Source of the DNA: Xanthomonas rydalmerensis
Lineage (GTDB): Bacteria; Pseudomonadota; Gammaproteobacteria; Xanthomonadales; Xanthomonadaceae
Direction: 5' to 3'
DNA length: 64,000 nt
NCBI RefSeq assembly: GCF_033170385.1
Contig: NZ_CP126170.1
Coordinates: forward strand, 2,876,001 to 2,940,000
Positions 13,785-22,953 of this stretch are shown piece by piece. Position 1 is the stretch's first letter, and each line of letters begins with the position of its first letter. The notes beneath the pieces were generated by a model. It was not told where the DNA came from. It did not search any database and was given only the letters and a program-made list of their open reading frames with translations. The position numbers were made by a program, and so were the translations under genes.

Positions 13785-14591
13785 TTACTTCGGCGGCAAG
13801 TACAGCAGCGGGTCGACCGGCTTGCCGTTGTAGCGAATCTCGAAGTGCAACATGTCGCGGGCCGCGCCGCTGTGGCCCATCTCGGCGATCTGCTGGCCGG
13901 CCTTGACGTTCTGGCCCTCGTTGACCAAGCGCTTGCGGTTGTGGCCATAGGCCGACAGCCACTGTTCGTTGTGCTTGACGATGATCAGTTCGCCATAGCC
14001 GACCAGGCCGGCGCCGGAATAGACCACCACGCCGTCGGCCGCGGCGCGCACCGCTTCGCCGTTGCTGCCGCCGATGTCGATGCCTTGCTTGGTCGCCTCG
14101 CCGCCGACGAAGCGGCTGACCACCACGCCATCGGCCGGCCAACGCCATGAGAAGCCGCTGCTGACCGGCGCCGGGGCCGGCACAGCCGGCGGCCGGGCCG
14201 CGGCGCCAGCACCAGCGCCGGATGTCGGCGGCGGCGTCACCGGACCGCTACCCGGTCGCGCGGCCACTGCCCCACCCGGCGGATACAGCTTCAGCGACTG
14301 CCCCGGATAGATGGTGTATGGCGGCTGCAGGCCGTTCCAGCCCGCCAGGTCCTGCGGCGTGATGTTGTTGGCGCGGGCGATCGCGTACAGCGTGTCGCCG
14401 CGGCGCACGGTGGCGCTGACGCCGGGCTTGGGCACGGAGACCCGCGGCGCCGAAGCTGCAGCGCTGCCGCGCACGGGAGTACCGCCGGGCGTGCGTACCA
14501 CCGTGGCGCTGCTGCAGGCGCCGAGCGCCACTGCGACCAGCATACCCAGGCCGCAACGCAGGCCGTTCCGCACCACCCGATCGACGCTCAT
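13785..14591 (-). CDS. nlpD: LysM / M23-family lipoprotein, NlpD-like
   Basis: Outer-membrane-associated murein hydrolase activator. The product is 268 residues. It has a lipoprotein signal (LGMLVAVALGAC, lipidated Cys near residue 26), one LysM domain (VSATVRRGDTLYAIARANN ... YTIYPGQSLKLYPP), a Pro/Ala-rich linker, and a C-terminal M23 LytM domain (WRWPADGVVVSRF ... HFEIRYNGKPVDPLLYLP). The HxxxD zinc site is altered (KQGIDIGG instead of a His-containing motif), consistent with a non-catalytic activator such as NlpD or EnvC. The start overlaps the yqaA stop (ATGA). rpoS, the usual downstream neighbour, is not here. Confidence 0.92.
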   Translation of the reverse strand: MSVDRVVRNGLRCGLGMLVAVALGACSSATVVRTPGGTPVRGSAAASAPRVSVPKPGVSATVRRGDTLYAIARANNITPQDLAGWNGLQPPYTIYPGQSLKLYPPGGAVAARPGSGPVTPPPTSGAGAGAAARPPAVPAPAPVSSGFSWRWPADGVVVSRFVGGEATKQGIDIGGSNGEAVRAAADGVVVYSGAGLVGYGELIIVKHNEQWLSAYGHNRKRLVNEGQNVKAGQQIAEMGHSGAARDMLHFEIRYNGKPVDPLLYLPPK

Positions 14592-15202
14592 CCGACCTTC
14601 GCTCTCCATATGACCCACACCACCAGCAACGCCAGGATCGCCGAGGCGACCCAGCCGAGCGGCTCGATCCAGCGGCGCAACGCGGCTTCCGCGCGCGGCC
14701 CGCCGAGGCGGATCGCCCCGGCCACCAGGTACACGCGCTTGCCGCGCCCCACCAGCATGCTCGCCAGGAACGGTAGCAGCGGCACTCCCACGATGCCTGA
14801 GGCCCAGGTGAATATCTTCAGCGGGATCGGGGTGAAACCGGCCAGCACCAGCAGCCAGAAGGCGCGCCACGGCGACTCGGCGATGACCTCGCGCAGGTGG
14901 TTCACCTGCGCATCGATCTTCTGCGTCCAGCCCAGCCATTCGATCAGCGGCTGCACCGCGGCGAAGGCGAAATGACCGAGCAGGTAGCCGATCACCGCGC
15001 CGGCCAGCGAGCCGGCCAGGCTCAGTGTGGCGAACCACAGCGCGCGGCGCGGCTGCGCCAGCGACATCGGTGCCAGCATCACCTCCGGCGGCACCGGGAA
15101 CACGATGGCCTCGGCGAAACTGAGCCCGGTCAGCAGGGCCGGCGCGCGGCGATGCCGCGACCAGCTGATGGCACGTTCGTACAACGGCCCGAAAATCTTC
15201 AT
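14588..15202 (-). CDS. yqaA: YqaA-family (DedA/VTT-like) membrane protein
   Basis: Inner-membrane protein of 204 residues with several hydrophobic segments. The N-terminal region has the SNARE-associated/VTT fold signature FAEAIVFPVPPEVMLAPMSL, and a second motif AGFTPIPLKIFTWASGIV. The family is related to DedA proteins, some of which flip lipids; the specific role of YqaA is unknown. It lies between pcm and nlpD on the same strand with coupled ends, the layout seen in related bacteria. Confidence 0.9.
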   Translation of the reverse strand: MKIFGPLYERAISWSRHRRAPALLTGLSFAEAIVFPVPPEVMLAPMSLAQPRRALWFATLSLAGSLAGAVIGYLLGHFAFAAVQPLIEWLGWTQKIDAQVNHLREVIAESPWRAFWLLVLAGFTPIPLKIFTWASGIVGVPLLPFLASMLVGRGKRVYLVAGAIRLGGPRAEAALRRWIEPLGWVASAILALLVVWVIWRAKVG

Positions 15203-15221
15203 CCAGTGCAGCTCCGAGAGG

Positions 15222-15899
15222 TCAATCCAGCATGCCCGACAGCAACGGGACGAAGGTCACCGGCGCCAGGACGTCTTGTTCGATCTGGCCATCGGCCGCG
15301 CGGCGCAGGCGGATCAGCGATTGCGCGGACGGACCGCCGACCGGCGCCACCAGGCAGCCACCCGGGGCCAGCTGCTCGACCAGGGCATCGACCAGCGCCG
15401 GCGCCGCGGCGGTGACCACGATCGCATCGAAGGGGCCGTGCTCGGGCCAGCCGATGCGGCCGTCGTCGTGCTTGCTGCGCACGTTCATGCCGAGCTGGCG
15501 GAAGCGCTTGCGCGCCTGCCGCAGCAGGTCGCCGATGCGTTCGACGGTATGCACTTCCAGTCCCAGCGCGGCCAGGATCGCCGCCTGGTAGCCGGAGCCG
15601 GTGCCGACTTCCAGCACCTTTTTCGGCGCCGCTTCCAGCACCGTTTCGGTCATGCGCGCCACCACCCACGGTTGCGAGATGGTCTGGCCATGGCCGATCG
15701 GCAGCGCGGTGTCCTCGTAGGCGCGCGAGGCCAGCGCCTCGTCGATGAACAGATGCCGCGGCACGGTGCGCACGGCGTTGAGCACGCTCTCGTCGCGGAT
15801 GCCGGCCTCGCGCAGGCGCTCGACCAGGCGGTCGCGCACGCGCTGCGAGGTCATGCCGATGCCGATGGCCTCCGGCTGCAGGCGCAACCGCGGGGTCAT
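15222..15899 (-). CDS. pcm: Protein-L-isoaspartate O-methyltransferase
   Basis: Repairs isoaspartyl residues in aged proteins using S-adenosylmethionine. The product is 225 residues. Landmarks are [19 protein letters not shown], the substrate loop [19 protein letters not shown], and SAM motif [18 protein letters not shown]. Its start overlaps the surE stop (ATGA). The pairing with surE is widely conserved and associated with stationary-phase survival. MTPRLRL was chosen as start. Confidence 0.97.
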   Translation of the reverse strand: MTPRLRLQPEAIGIGMTSQRVRDRLVERLREAGIRDESVLNAVRTVPRHLFIDEALASRAYEDTALPIGHGQTISQPWVVARMTETVLEAAPKKVLEVGTGSGYQAAILAALGLEVHTVERIGDLLRQARKRFRQLGMNVRSKHDDGRIGWPEHGPFDAIVVTAAAPALVDALVEQLAPGGCLVAPVGGPSAQSLIRLRRAADGQIEQDVLAPVTFVPLLSGMLD

Positions 15900-16675
15900 G
15901 CCGGGCGGTCCAGCGCGGCAGTCAGGCCGCCGACCCAACTGGCGACCTTTTCCAATGCCTGGTAGCGGGTCAGATCGACCTGGATCGGAGTAATCGAGAT
16001 GAAACCGGTGCGCACCGCGTGGAAGTCGGTGCCGGGACCGGCGTCCTGTTCGCGCCCGGCCGGGCCGATCCAGTACACGGTGCCGCCGCGCGGGTCGGTC
16101 TGCGGCAGGCAGGGTTCGGAGCGGTGGCGATTGCCCAGCCGGGTGACCTCGAAGCCCTTGATCTCCTGCCACGGCAGGTCGGGCACGTTGACGTTGAGGA
16201 TGGTGTCGGCGGGCAGCGGATCGGCCTTGAGCTGCGCCACGATCTCCACCGCCGCGCGCGCGGCGGTCTGGAAATGCTTGGGTTCGTGGTTGTGGGTGAC
16301 CAGCGACACCGCCACCGCAGGCAGGCCGAGGAAGCGGCCTTCCATCGCCGCCGAGACGGTGCCGGAGTAGATCACGTCGTCGCCGAGATTGGCGGAATTG
16401 TTGATGCCGGAGACCACGATGTCCGGATCGAACTCCAGCATGCCGGTGAGCGCCAGATGCACGCAATCGGTGGGCGTGCCGGCGACGCTGCAGGTGTAGT
16501 GGTCGATGCGCTTGAGCCGGATCGGCAGATCCAGGGTCAGCGAATTGCTGGCGCCGGACCGGTCGCGGTCGGGTGCGACCACCGTCACTTCGTGGCCGGC
16601 GCCGCGCAACTGCTCGGCCAGCATGCGAATGCCGGGGGCGTCGACGCCGTCGTCGTTGCTCACTAATACGCGCAT
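15896..16675 (-). CDS. surE: 5'/3'-nucleotidase SurE
   Basis: Metal-dependent nucleoside monophosphate phosphatase, 259 residues. The metal-binding start [15 protein letters not shown] is immediately visible, followed by [16 protein letters not shown] and [29 protein letters not shown] precedes the ATG at 16673-16675; an ATG eight codons upstream lacks support. It heads the surE-pcm-yqaA-nlpD operon and diverges from smr with 225 bases between, where no specific regulatory element was recognised. Confidence 0.97.
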   Translation of the reverse strand: MRVLVSNDDGVDAPGIRMLAEQLRGAGHEVTVVAPDRDRSGASNSLTLDLPIRLKRIDHYTCSVAGTPTDCVHLALTGMLEFDPDIVVSGINNSANLGDDVIYSGTVSAAMEGRFLGLPAVAVSLVTHNHEPKHFQTAARAAVEIVAQLKADPLPADTILNVNVPDLPWQEIKGFEVTRLGNRHRSEPCLPQTDPRGGTVYWIGPAGREQDAGPGTDFHAVRTGFISITPIQVDLTRYQALEKVASWVGGLTAALDRPA

Positions 16676-16900
16676 GGTGCTCCTCGAAAACCGGTGCATG
16701 ATACCGGATGCGTCCGGTCAGGTCGCTGACGGCGGACCGGCGCTCGCGGCGTTGACCTTCGCGTGGGACGCTGCAGGCGTAGCGCTTGGCGATCCCGACG
16801 CGACTGCTGCGCGCAGGCAAGGCTGCGGCGCCCGACGTGCAGGTGCTGGCGGCGACGCCGCACTCACCTCAAACCGCGCGGCACGTTCTAAGCTGTGCGC

Positions 16901-17434
16901 ATGGCGCATTCCGACGACGAAGACCCCGCCGCGCTGTTCCGCGCGGCCATCGGCAAGGTGGCCCCGCTCAACGCGACGCCGCCAGCCAATGCCAAGCCGC
17001 GCCCCAAGCCGCGCGCGCGCATGGCCGAGCGCGACGACGCCGAGGCGCAGGGCGAATTCCAGCGCCTGCTGCGCGATGCCGCACCGCTGGAAGCCGGCGA
17101 TGTCGCCAGCTACCGGCGCGAGCACCTGCCGGCACGGGTGTTCCAGCGCCTGCGCAAGGGCCAGTTCTCGGCCCAGGACGAACTGGACCTGCACGGCGCC
17201 ACTGCGGCGCAGGCCGAGGCGCTGCTGCGCCAGTTCCTGGCCGAGGCGCACGCGCACGAGTTCGGCTGCGTGCGTATCGTGCACGGCAAGGGCCTGCAAT
17301 CGGGCGGCGTGCCGTTGCTGAAGAACCTGGTGGACCGCCTGCTGCGCCAGCGCAACGACGTGCTGGCCTTCCATTCGGCGCCGACCGCGCAAGGCGGCAC
17401 CGGCGCGATGCTGGTGCTGCTGGCGCGGCGCTGA
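16901..17434 (+). CDS. Smr-domain protein
   Basis: The product is 177 residues. A low-complexity Pro/Lys/Arg-rich region (residues about 28-42) precedes the Smr domain, with DELDLHGATAAQAEALLRQFL and the signature CVRIVHGKGLQSGG. Smr domains, named for the MutS2 C-terminus, often have endonuclease activity; the role of the stand-alone protein is not established. MAHSDDEDP was chosen as start; a GTG two codons upstream is possible. It diverges from surE. Confidence 0.9.
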   Translation: MAHSDDEDPAALFRAAIGKVAPLNATPPANAKPRPKPRARMAERDDAEAQGEFQRLLRDAAPLEAGDVASYRREHLPARVFQRLRKGQFSAQDELDLHGATAAQAEALLRQFLAEAHAHEFGCVRIVHGKGLQSGGVPLLKNLVDRLLRQRNDVLAFHSAPTAQGGTGAMLVLLARR

Positions 17435-17791
17435 GCGGCACGCAGTCCCGGGCATAAAGGCGCTCGGCCCGGGGAAGCAAACTGCGCACCGGCCAAGATC
17501 GCGGGCGCCGGATCGTCTCTACGCGAATCCTGCACCGCGCACTGACCTGTAAGGCCCGTGTAGGAGCGGCTTCAGCCGCGACCGGCGTGAACGGGAAAGC
17601 CCCGTCGCGGCTGAAGCCGCTCCTACGTCAGCGCATGCACGTGATGTCACGCGCACCCACGCCCCGCCCGACCCCGGCCCGGTCGGGCCAGGACGCTGGT
17701 TGCACGACCGACCACTTCCCATACGGGTGCATTTCAATTTTCGCGCGCTGAAACGTCTTGTCAGAGAGTACCGCCCCTCTGCGAGCCGAAC
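17435..17791. other. Intergenic region before the VirK/YbjX gene
   Basis: Contains the paired repeat at 17560-17626. The rest holds no supportable gene. The last 100 bases are the only AT-richer part and probably contain the promoter of the downstream gene; no clear -35/-10 pair was identified. Confidence 0.5.
17560..17626. repeat. Paired dispersed palindrome, family 1
   Basis: Perfect 23-base inverted arms at 17560-17582 and 17604-17626 (GTAGGAGCGGCTTCAGCCGC plus GAC) around 21 bases. Same family as the copies at 13.6 and 33.1 kb. This copy lies between two plus-strand genes, unlike the other two. Confidence 0.9.
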
Positions 17792-18862
17792 GTGACCGAA
17801 GCAACCACCGACTTCTTCCTGCAACCCACTGATCTGGTGGACGTTTCGGCGGGTGCCGCCGCGTTCGAAACGATGTCGACTCCCCTGGCCCGGCCGGCGC
17901 CGTCGCCGTCCCGGTCGAGCGGCACGACCGCACCGCCCCGCTGGTGGCCGCTGTTCCTGGCGTCGTTTCAGGGGCGGACCGACTGGCACGGCAACCGCCT
18001 GCAGCGCGGGATCAAGGCGGCCAAGTACCTGCTGCGTGCATTGAGCATGCCGACCGAGCACGGCCGTTTCCTCGACGCACTGCGCCGCGACCCGCGGATG
18101 CGCGGCTACGCCGAGCGCGATCCGCGCCTGCTCGAGCGCCACCTGCACCGTTTCGTCAACACCCGCTGGAGCAGCGCGGAGCGGTTGCGCCACCTCCGGC
18201 AGCACTATCGACTGATGCTCGATCGCCTGCCCGCCGCGTTGTTCGATGCCATCTACCGGCAAGGCCAGGCGGACCTGGGGACGCTGCCATTGCAAGATGG
18301 CAGCGCGCTGACGTTGTCCCTGCTGCCGCCGGCGCCGATGAGTTGCGAGGGCGAACTGTGGCTGCAGCTCAGCGACACGGCGCGGCGCCCGCTGTATCGC
18401 CTGGTGCTGACCGTGACCAGTGACGACGCCCATCCGACTGTGCTGATCGGCTGCCTGCAAGGCCCCAGCGGCGGCGATGCCCGGGACGTGGTGCGGACAC
18501 TCACCAAGCAGATGCATGGGCTGCGCCCCAAGCAACTGATGCTGGCGCTGGCCTATGCCTTCGCCGAGCGCATCGGTGCGCGCGGTATCCGCGCCATCGG
18601 CAATGCGGCGCATCCACTGCAGCGCAAGCGGCAGGTGTTCCTGGCCGACTACGACGCGTTCTGGACCGAACAGGGCGCCGCACCCGGCGCCGACGGCTGG
18701 TTCGAGCTGCCGCCGACACCACCACGCAAGAGCGTGGCGGACGTACCCAGCCAGCACCGCTCGGCGTTTCGCCGCCGCGAGGCGTTGCGGGCGCATGCGG
18801 AAGGTCTGCTGGCCGCGGCGCTGCCGGCCACCTGCGGTGCGGCGTCGCGTGACGGCCAGTGA
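17792..18862 (+). CDS. VirK/YbjX family (DUF535) protein
   Basis: The product is 356 residues. After a Pro/Ser-rich N-terminus, the DUF535 domain is evident: LRRDPRMRGYAERDPRLLERHLHRF, YRLMLDRLP, IGCLQGPSGGDARDVVRTLTKQMHGLRP and FAERIGARGIRAIGNAAHP. VirK in Shigella and YbjX in enterobacteria are linked to surface-protein localisation and peptide resistance; the molecular activity is unknown. The start is a GTG; an internal ATG at 17873 is the alternative. It ends 48 bases before the ECF sigma gene and could be cotranscribed with it. Confidence 0.85.
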   Translation: MTEATTDFFLQPTDLVDVSAGAAAFETMSTPLARPAPSPSRSSGTTAPPRWWPLFLASFQGRTDWHGNRLQRGIKAAKYLLRALSMPTEHGRFLDALRRDPRMRGYAERDPRLLERHLHRFVNTRWSSAERLRHLRQHYRLMLDRLPAALFDAIYRQGQADLGTLPLQDGSALTLSLLPPAPMSCEGELWLQLSDTARRPLYRLVLTVTSDDAHPTVLIGCLQGPSGGDARDVVRTLTKQMHGLRPKQLMLALAYAFAERIGARGIRAIGNAAHPLQRKRQVFLADYDAFWTEQGAAPGADGWFELPPTPPRKSVADVPSQHRSAFRRREALRAHAEGLLAAALPATCGAASRDGQ

Positions 18863-18910
18863 GCCTGGCTATACTGCCGCGGCCGCTTCCTTCCAGGAAC
18901 ACCAGCAGTC

Positions 18911-19459
18911 GTGAGCCGGGCCGAGCACACCGAGGGCGCGCCGTCGCCGGAGCAGGCGCCTGCGCACCACGTCGACGCGTTGTTCAAGGAACATCACCGC
19001 GCCCTGCTCGCCTTCCTGCACTGCAAGCTCGGCTCGATGGCGGACGCGCAGGACGTGGCGCAAGAGGCGTACATGCGCATCATGACGCTTGAGCGCCAGG
19101 ACGCGCTGGCATCGCCGCGCGCCTACCTGTTCCATGTCGCCTCCAACCTGGCGGTGGACCGGCTGCGCATGCGCAAGGTTCGCGAGCATGCGGCCGTGGA
19201 GCTGCCGGAGCACGACCTGCCGCTACCGCCGATTCCGGAGCGGCACGCCACGGCCAGCGAGCAGTTGCGCGAGCTGACCCAGGCACTGAAGGAACTTCCC
19301 ACCAAGACCAGCCGCGCCTTCGTGCTGCACGTGATCGAAGGCAAGGACTTCAGCATGATCGCCAAGGCGATGAACGTGAGCGAACGGATGGTCCGCTACC
19401 ATGTGGCCAACGCGCTCGCGCATTGCCGCAAACGCTTCGACGAAGCGGAGATTCCGTAA
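18911..19459 (+). CDS. ECF RNA polymerase sigma factor, FecI-like
   Basis: The product is 182 residues. Sigma region 2 (LFKEHHRALLAFLHCKLGSMADAQDVAQEAYMRI, described here by its start and end) and region 4 (LPTKTSRAFVLHVIEGKDFSMIAKAMNVSERMVRYHVANAL) are both recognisable, typical of the iron-starvation sigma group. The start is a GTG. Its TAA overlaps the ATG of the FecR-like gene (TAATG), indicating coupled expression. With the two following genes it forms a FecIRA-type surface signalling unit. Target promoters were not identified. Confidence 0.92.
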   Translation: MSRAEHTEGAPSPEQAPAHHVDALFKEHHRALLAFLHCKLGSMADAQDVAQEAYMRIMTLERQDALASPRAYLFHVASNLAVDRLRMRKVREHAAVELPEHDLPLPPIPERHATASEQLRELTQALKELPTKTSRAFVLHVIEGKDFSMIAKAMNVSERMVRYHVANALAHCRKRFDEAEIP

Positions 19460-20427
19460 TGGACAGCGGCATCGACCAACACATCCTCGAGGACGCCGCG
19501 CGCTGGTGGACCCTGCTGCGCGAACCCGACGGCAACGAGGACACTATCGCGCGCTGGCTGGACTGGACCGCGGCCGACCCGCGGCATCTGCAGGCATTCG
19601 AACGGATCAACGCGCTAGGCGGCGACCTGGCAACGCTGGACGCAGCCGCGCGGGACCAGGTGGTACGCCAGTTCGCGCCGCCGCGCTCGCGCTGGCGGCC
19701 GCTGCAGGTGGCGGCCTGCGTGGGCGTGCTCGCGCTCGGCGGTGCCCTGGCCTGGCGGCAGCTGAGCACGCCGCCGGTCACCCAGGTCTACAGCAGCGCG
19801 ACCAACCGCCACCGGGACATCGTGCTGGCGGACGGCTCGAAGATCGCGCTCGGCGGTGCGTCGCGGCTGAGCACCCGGTTCAGCGCCGCGCAGCGCCACG
19901 TGGACCTGATCGCCGGCGAGGCCTTCTTCGACGTGGCGCATCACGCCGGGCGTCCGTTCGTGGTCGACGCCGGCGGCGTGTCGATCCTGGACGTGGGCAC
20001 CGCCTTCGATGTCAGCCGCGACGGCAACCGCGTCGAGGTCGCGGTCACCGAAGGACGGGTTCGCATCTACGGCGCCGGCCAGGTGCCGGCCGACGGCAGC
20101 GGCGGGCTGGAAGCGGTGGCCGGCCAGCGGGTGTCCTACGATCCGGCCAAGCCGGCCCTGCAGGTCAGCCGGATCGACGTGGAGCAGGCCACCGCCTGGC
20201 GCGATCACCGGCTGGAATTCGTCGATACGCCGCTGGACACGGTGATCGCCCGGGTCAACCGCTACAGCGACCGCCCGCTGCGCCTGGCCGACCCGGCGCT
20301 TGCGCGGCTGAGCTTCACCGGCACCGTCGACACCCGGGCGACCGCACAGTGGATCGAGGCCTTGCCGCAGGTCTTCCCGCTGCAGGTGCGCCAGGACAAG
20401 GACGAGATCGTGCTGAGCCGCCGCTAG
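19459..20427 (+). CDS. FecR-like anti-sigma factor / signal transducer
   Basis: The product is 322 residues. An N-terminal cytoplasmic DUF4880-type region (AARWWTLLREP, ARWLDWTAADPRHLQAFERI) would hold the sigma factor. One membrane segment follows (LQVAACVGVLALGGALAW, about residues 76-93). The periplasmic FecR domain contains IVLADGSKIALGGASRLSTRF and VDLIAGEAFFDVAHHAGRPF, and a C-terminal region resembles an STN fold. It would relay receptor occupancy to the sigma factor. The inducing ligand is unknown. Confidence 0.92.
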   Translation: MDSGIDQHILEDAARWWTLLREPDGNEDTIARWLDWTAADPRHLQAFERINALGGDLATLDAAARDQVVRQFAPPRSRWRPLQVAACVGVLALGGALAWRQLSTPPVTQVYSSATNRHRDIVLADGSKIALGGASRLSTRFSAAQRHVDLIAGEAFFDVAHHAGRPFVVDAGGVSILDVGTAFDVSRDGNRVEVAVTEGRVRIYGAGQVPADGSGGLEAVAGQRVSYDPAKPALQVSRIDVEQATAWRDHRLEFVDTPLDTVIARVNRYSDRPLRLADPALARLSFTGTVDTRATAQWIEALPQVFPLQVRQDKDEIVLSRR

Positions 20428-20493
20428 GCGATGCCGGTCGCCACCGCGGTCCCGCCGAGGCGGCGGCCGCGTCGGTCCGGCACCGCGTCGGCG

Positions 20494-20509
20494 ATGCCAC
20501 GCGTGGCAT
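20494..20509. promoter_or_regulatory. Perfect 16-bp palindrome overlapping a possible -10 of the TonB receptor
   Basis: ATGCCACGCGTGGCAT is perfectly self-complementary and runs into CATAAT (20507-20512), a plausible -10 hexamer preceded by TGG. It lies 32 bases before the GTG start of the receptor. It may be an operator or a hairpin in the mRNA leader; this is inference from sequence alone. Confidence 0.4.
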
Positions 20510-20540
20510 AATCCGCGCTTCCGCTGGGGGGCGACGGGCA

Positions 20541-22925
20541 GTGCGTGGGCTGAGGCGACTGATCATCTGCGGCAGCCTGGCACTGCAGCTCGTACCCTGG
20601 AACCGTGCCCTCGCCGCCCCGGCGTCCGAGGCACGGCAGATCGCCTTCTCGATCCCGCCGCAGGCGCTGTCCACGGCGCTGATCGCGTACGGCAAGCAGG
20701 CCAACGTGCAGGTGCTCACCGCCAGCCCGACCCTGGCCGGGCTGCGCAGCGACGGGCTGCAAGGCGTCTTCACCCCGGACGCGGCGCTGCAGCACCTGCT
20801 GCAGTCGAGCGGCCTCGCCTACCGCGTGCTCGATGCGAACACCGTGGCCATCACGCCCGCCGCGCCGGCGCCGGCCGACCCTGCCGATACCGCCGATGCG
20901 CATCGCGCCGGCACGCCGCCCAAGCTGCTGGAACAGGTCGATGCCGCGGCGCTGAGCGAGCGCGCCATGGGCGACGTGCCCGCGTACGCCAGCGACGCGC
21001 TGCGCTATGCCGCCGACTCCATCGCGGTGCCGCAGTCGGTGAACGTGGTCGCCCCGCATCTGTTGGCCTCGCAACAGGTGCGCACCGTCGCCGACGCCCT
21101 GCGCAACGTGGCCAGCGTGCAGCAGATCGAAAACCCGTTGCGCGCGCCGCTGTTCAAGATCCGCGGCATCTACACCGGCAACGGCATGACCGACGGGATG
21201 CCGAACAGCTTCGTCGGGATCGGCGGCTATCCTCCGATGATCGGCGTGGAGCGGGTCGAAGTGCTCAAGGGCCCGGAATCGATCCTCGGCGACAGCAACG
21301 GCGGCGACATGAGCGGACTGATCAACGTCGTCACCAAGCAGCCGCTGCGCAGGCCGCAGCGCGAACTGAGCTATGTCCTCGGCGACCGCGGCGACGTGCA
21401 GGCCGGACTCGATGCGACCGGGCCGATCGGCGCCACGCCGCTGAGCTACCGGCTCGTCGTCTCCGGCCAGCACGCCGATGCCACGGCGCAGGGCTACGGT
21501 CCGCGCAACGCCGCCTACCTGGCGCCGTCGATCGCCTGGCAGGGCGACAGCAACCGTCTGGTGCTCGGCATGCAGCGCGTGACCGACCGCGAGCCGGCCG
21601 CCGACCACGCACTGCTGCTGCGCAACCGCGTCTCGGCGATGACGCCCCGGACCTTGCGCCTGGGCAATCCGCAGGACCACACCGCCTACCGCACCCAGCG
21701 CGCCTACTACCTGTTCGACCAGCGGCTCAGCGACCGCTGGCAACTGCGCAGCCGCGGGCAGTACGTGCACCAGGCGGTCGACGCGCGCAACTGGGGCATG
21801 TTGTCGCCTTCGCCGACCGGCCTGGTCCGTGCCTATGCCGAGGTCTATCGCAACGAAACGGCGTATTACACCGTGCAGAACGACCTGGTCGGTAGCTTCG
21901 GCGACGGGCCGCTGCGGCAGACCGTGACCCTGGGCGTGGACTACACGCGCGCACGCCTGGGCAGCAGCGATTACTTCATCCGGATGCACCGCAACCGCTA
22001 CGACGTCTTCGGCAACGAGCGGCTAGGGCCGGTGCACTGGCCGCATTCGCAACGCGGGATCCTGCATTACCCCGGCAGCCCCTGGTCGAGCCGCAGCGGC
22101 CTGCTGCTGCAGGACCAGATCAGCGCGGGCGAACGCTGGGACGTGTTGCTGGCACTGCGCCGCTCCGCGTACGAGATTTCCAACTACGACGCCAAGGGCA
22201 AGCTGCGCCAGTTGCGCCGGCGCCGCTGGGTGCCCAACGTCGGCGTGGTCTACAAGCTGAGCCCGGAGGCGTCGCTGTACGCCAGCACCATGAACGGCTT
22301 CGCGCCGAGCGCGGTGCTCGGCAGGAACGGCCGGCCGCTGCCGCCCGCGTTGTCGCGACAGGTGGAGGTGGGGGCGAAGGTCGATCTGTTCGACCACCGC
22401 GCCCGGCTCAACGTCGCGTATTACCAGATCACCGTCGACCGCAGCTTCGATCTGGTGCTTGCGCATCCGTCGTATTTCGCCAAGCCGATCGACAGCCAAA
22501 GCAACCACGGGCTCGACCTGGATTTCGTCGGCGCGCTCGCCCCCGGCCTGGAATTGAGCAGCAGCCTGGCGCTAGCCCGCATCGGCCGGCGCGACGGCAC
22601 GCCCACCACCGGCGTTCCGCGCACGCGCTTCACCCTATGGAGCAGTTATCAGTTCCAGGACAGCCGCTGGAGCGGCTGGGGCGTGGCCGGCGGCATCCTG
22701 GCGCGCGATCACACCCTCGGCCGACGCCTGGCCGGCGGCTACTTCAAGATCCCAGGGCAGGCCAGCGTGGACGCGAACGTGTCCTACCACACCGAGACCT
22801 GGGGCGTGACCGTGGGCATGCGCAACGTCTTCGACCGGCGACTGTATGCCGACGAGTTCGACGAGACCTTCGTGCCGCTAGCGGATGGCCGCAGCCTGCT
22901 CCTGAGCGGCGCCTACCGGTTCTAG
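20541..22925 (+). CDS. TonB-dependent siderophore-type receptor with N-terminal signalling (STN) domain
   Basis: Outer-membrane transducer/receptor of about 794 residues. The signal peptide runs to about residue 26 (LVPWNRALAA). An STN domain follows at about residues 33-105 (ARQIAFSIPPQALSTALIAY ... LLQSSGLAYRVLDANTVAI), then a plug (VERVEVLKGPESILGDSNGG, GLINVVTKQP) and a barrel ending in the typical terminal aromatic (AYRF). The STN domain is what contacts the FecR partner, so this is the signalling receptor for the preceding pair. The ligand is not predictable. The GTG start is inferred from the signal peptide; the frame is open far upstream. It converges with truD, 28 bases away. Confidence 0.92.
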   Translation: MRGLRRLIICGSLALQLVPWNRALAAPASEARQIAFSIPPQALSTALIAYGKQANVQVLTASPTLAGLRSDGLQGVFTPDAALQHLLQSSGLAYRVLDANTVAITPAAPAPADPADTADAHRAGTPPKLLEQVDAAALSERAMGDVPAYASDALRYAADSIAVPQSVNVVAPHLLASQQVRTVADALRNVASVQQIENPLRAPLFKIRGIYTGNGMTDGMPNSFVGIGGYPPMIGVERVEVLKGPESILGDSNGGDMSGLINVVTKQPLRRPQRELSYVLGDRGDVQAGLDATGPIGATPLSYRLVVSGQHADATAQGYGPRNAAYLAPSIAWQGDSNRLVLGMQRVTDREPAADHALLLRNRVSAMTPRTLRLGNPQDHTAYRTQRAYYLFDQRLSDRWQLRSRGQYVHQAVDARNWGMLSPSPTGLVRAYAEVYRNETAYYTVQNDLVGSFGDGPLRQTVTLGVDYTRARLGSSDYFIRMHRNRYDVFGNERLGPVHWPHSQRGILHYPGSPWSSRSGLLLQDQISAGERWDVLLALRRSAYEISNYDAKGKLRQLRRRRWVPNVGVVYKLSPEASLYASTMNGFAPSAVLGRNGRPLPPALSRQVEVGAKVDLFDHRARLNVAYYQITVDRSFDLVLAHPSYFAKPIDSQSNHGLDLDFVGALAPGLELSSSLALARIGRRDGTPTTGVPRTRFTLWSSYQFQDSRWSGWGVAGGILARDHTLGRRLAGGYFKIPGQASVDANVSYHTETWGVTVGMRNVFDRRLYADEFDETFVPLADGRSLLLSGAYRF

Positions 22926-22953
22926 CGCGCATCGCAGGACTTGCGTGCCGCGC

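Noticed and set aside
13785..14591. NlpD-like protein considered as an active M23 endopeptidase
   Set aside because: The expected metal-binding His in the first motif is replaced (KQGIDIGG), so an activator role is more likely.
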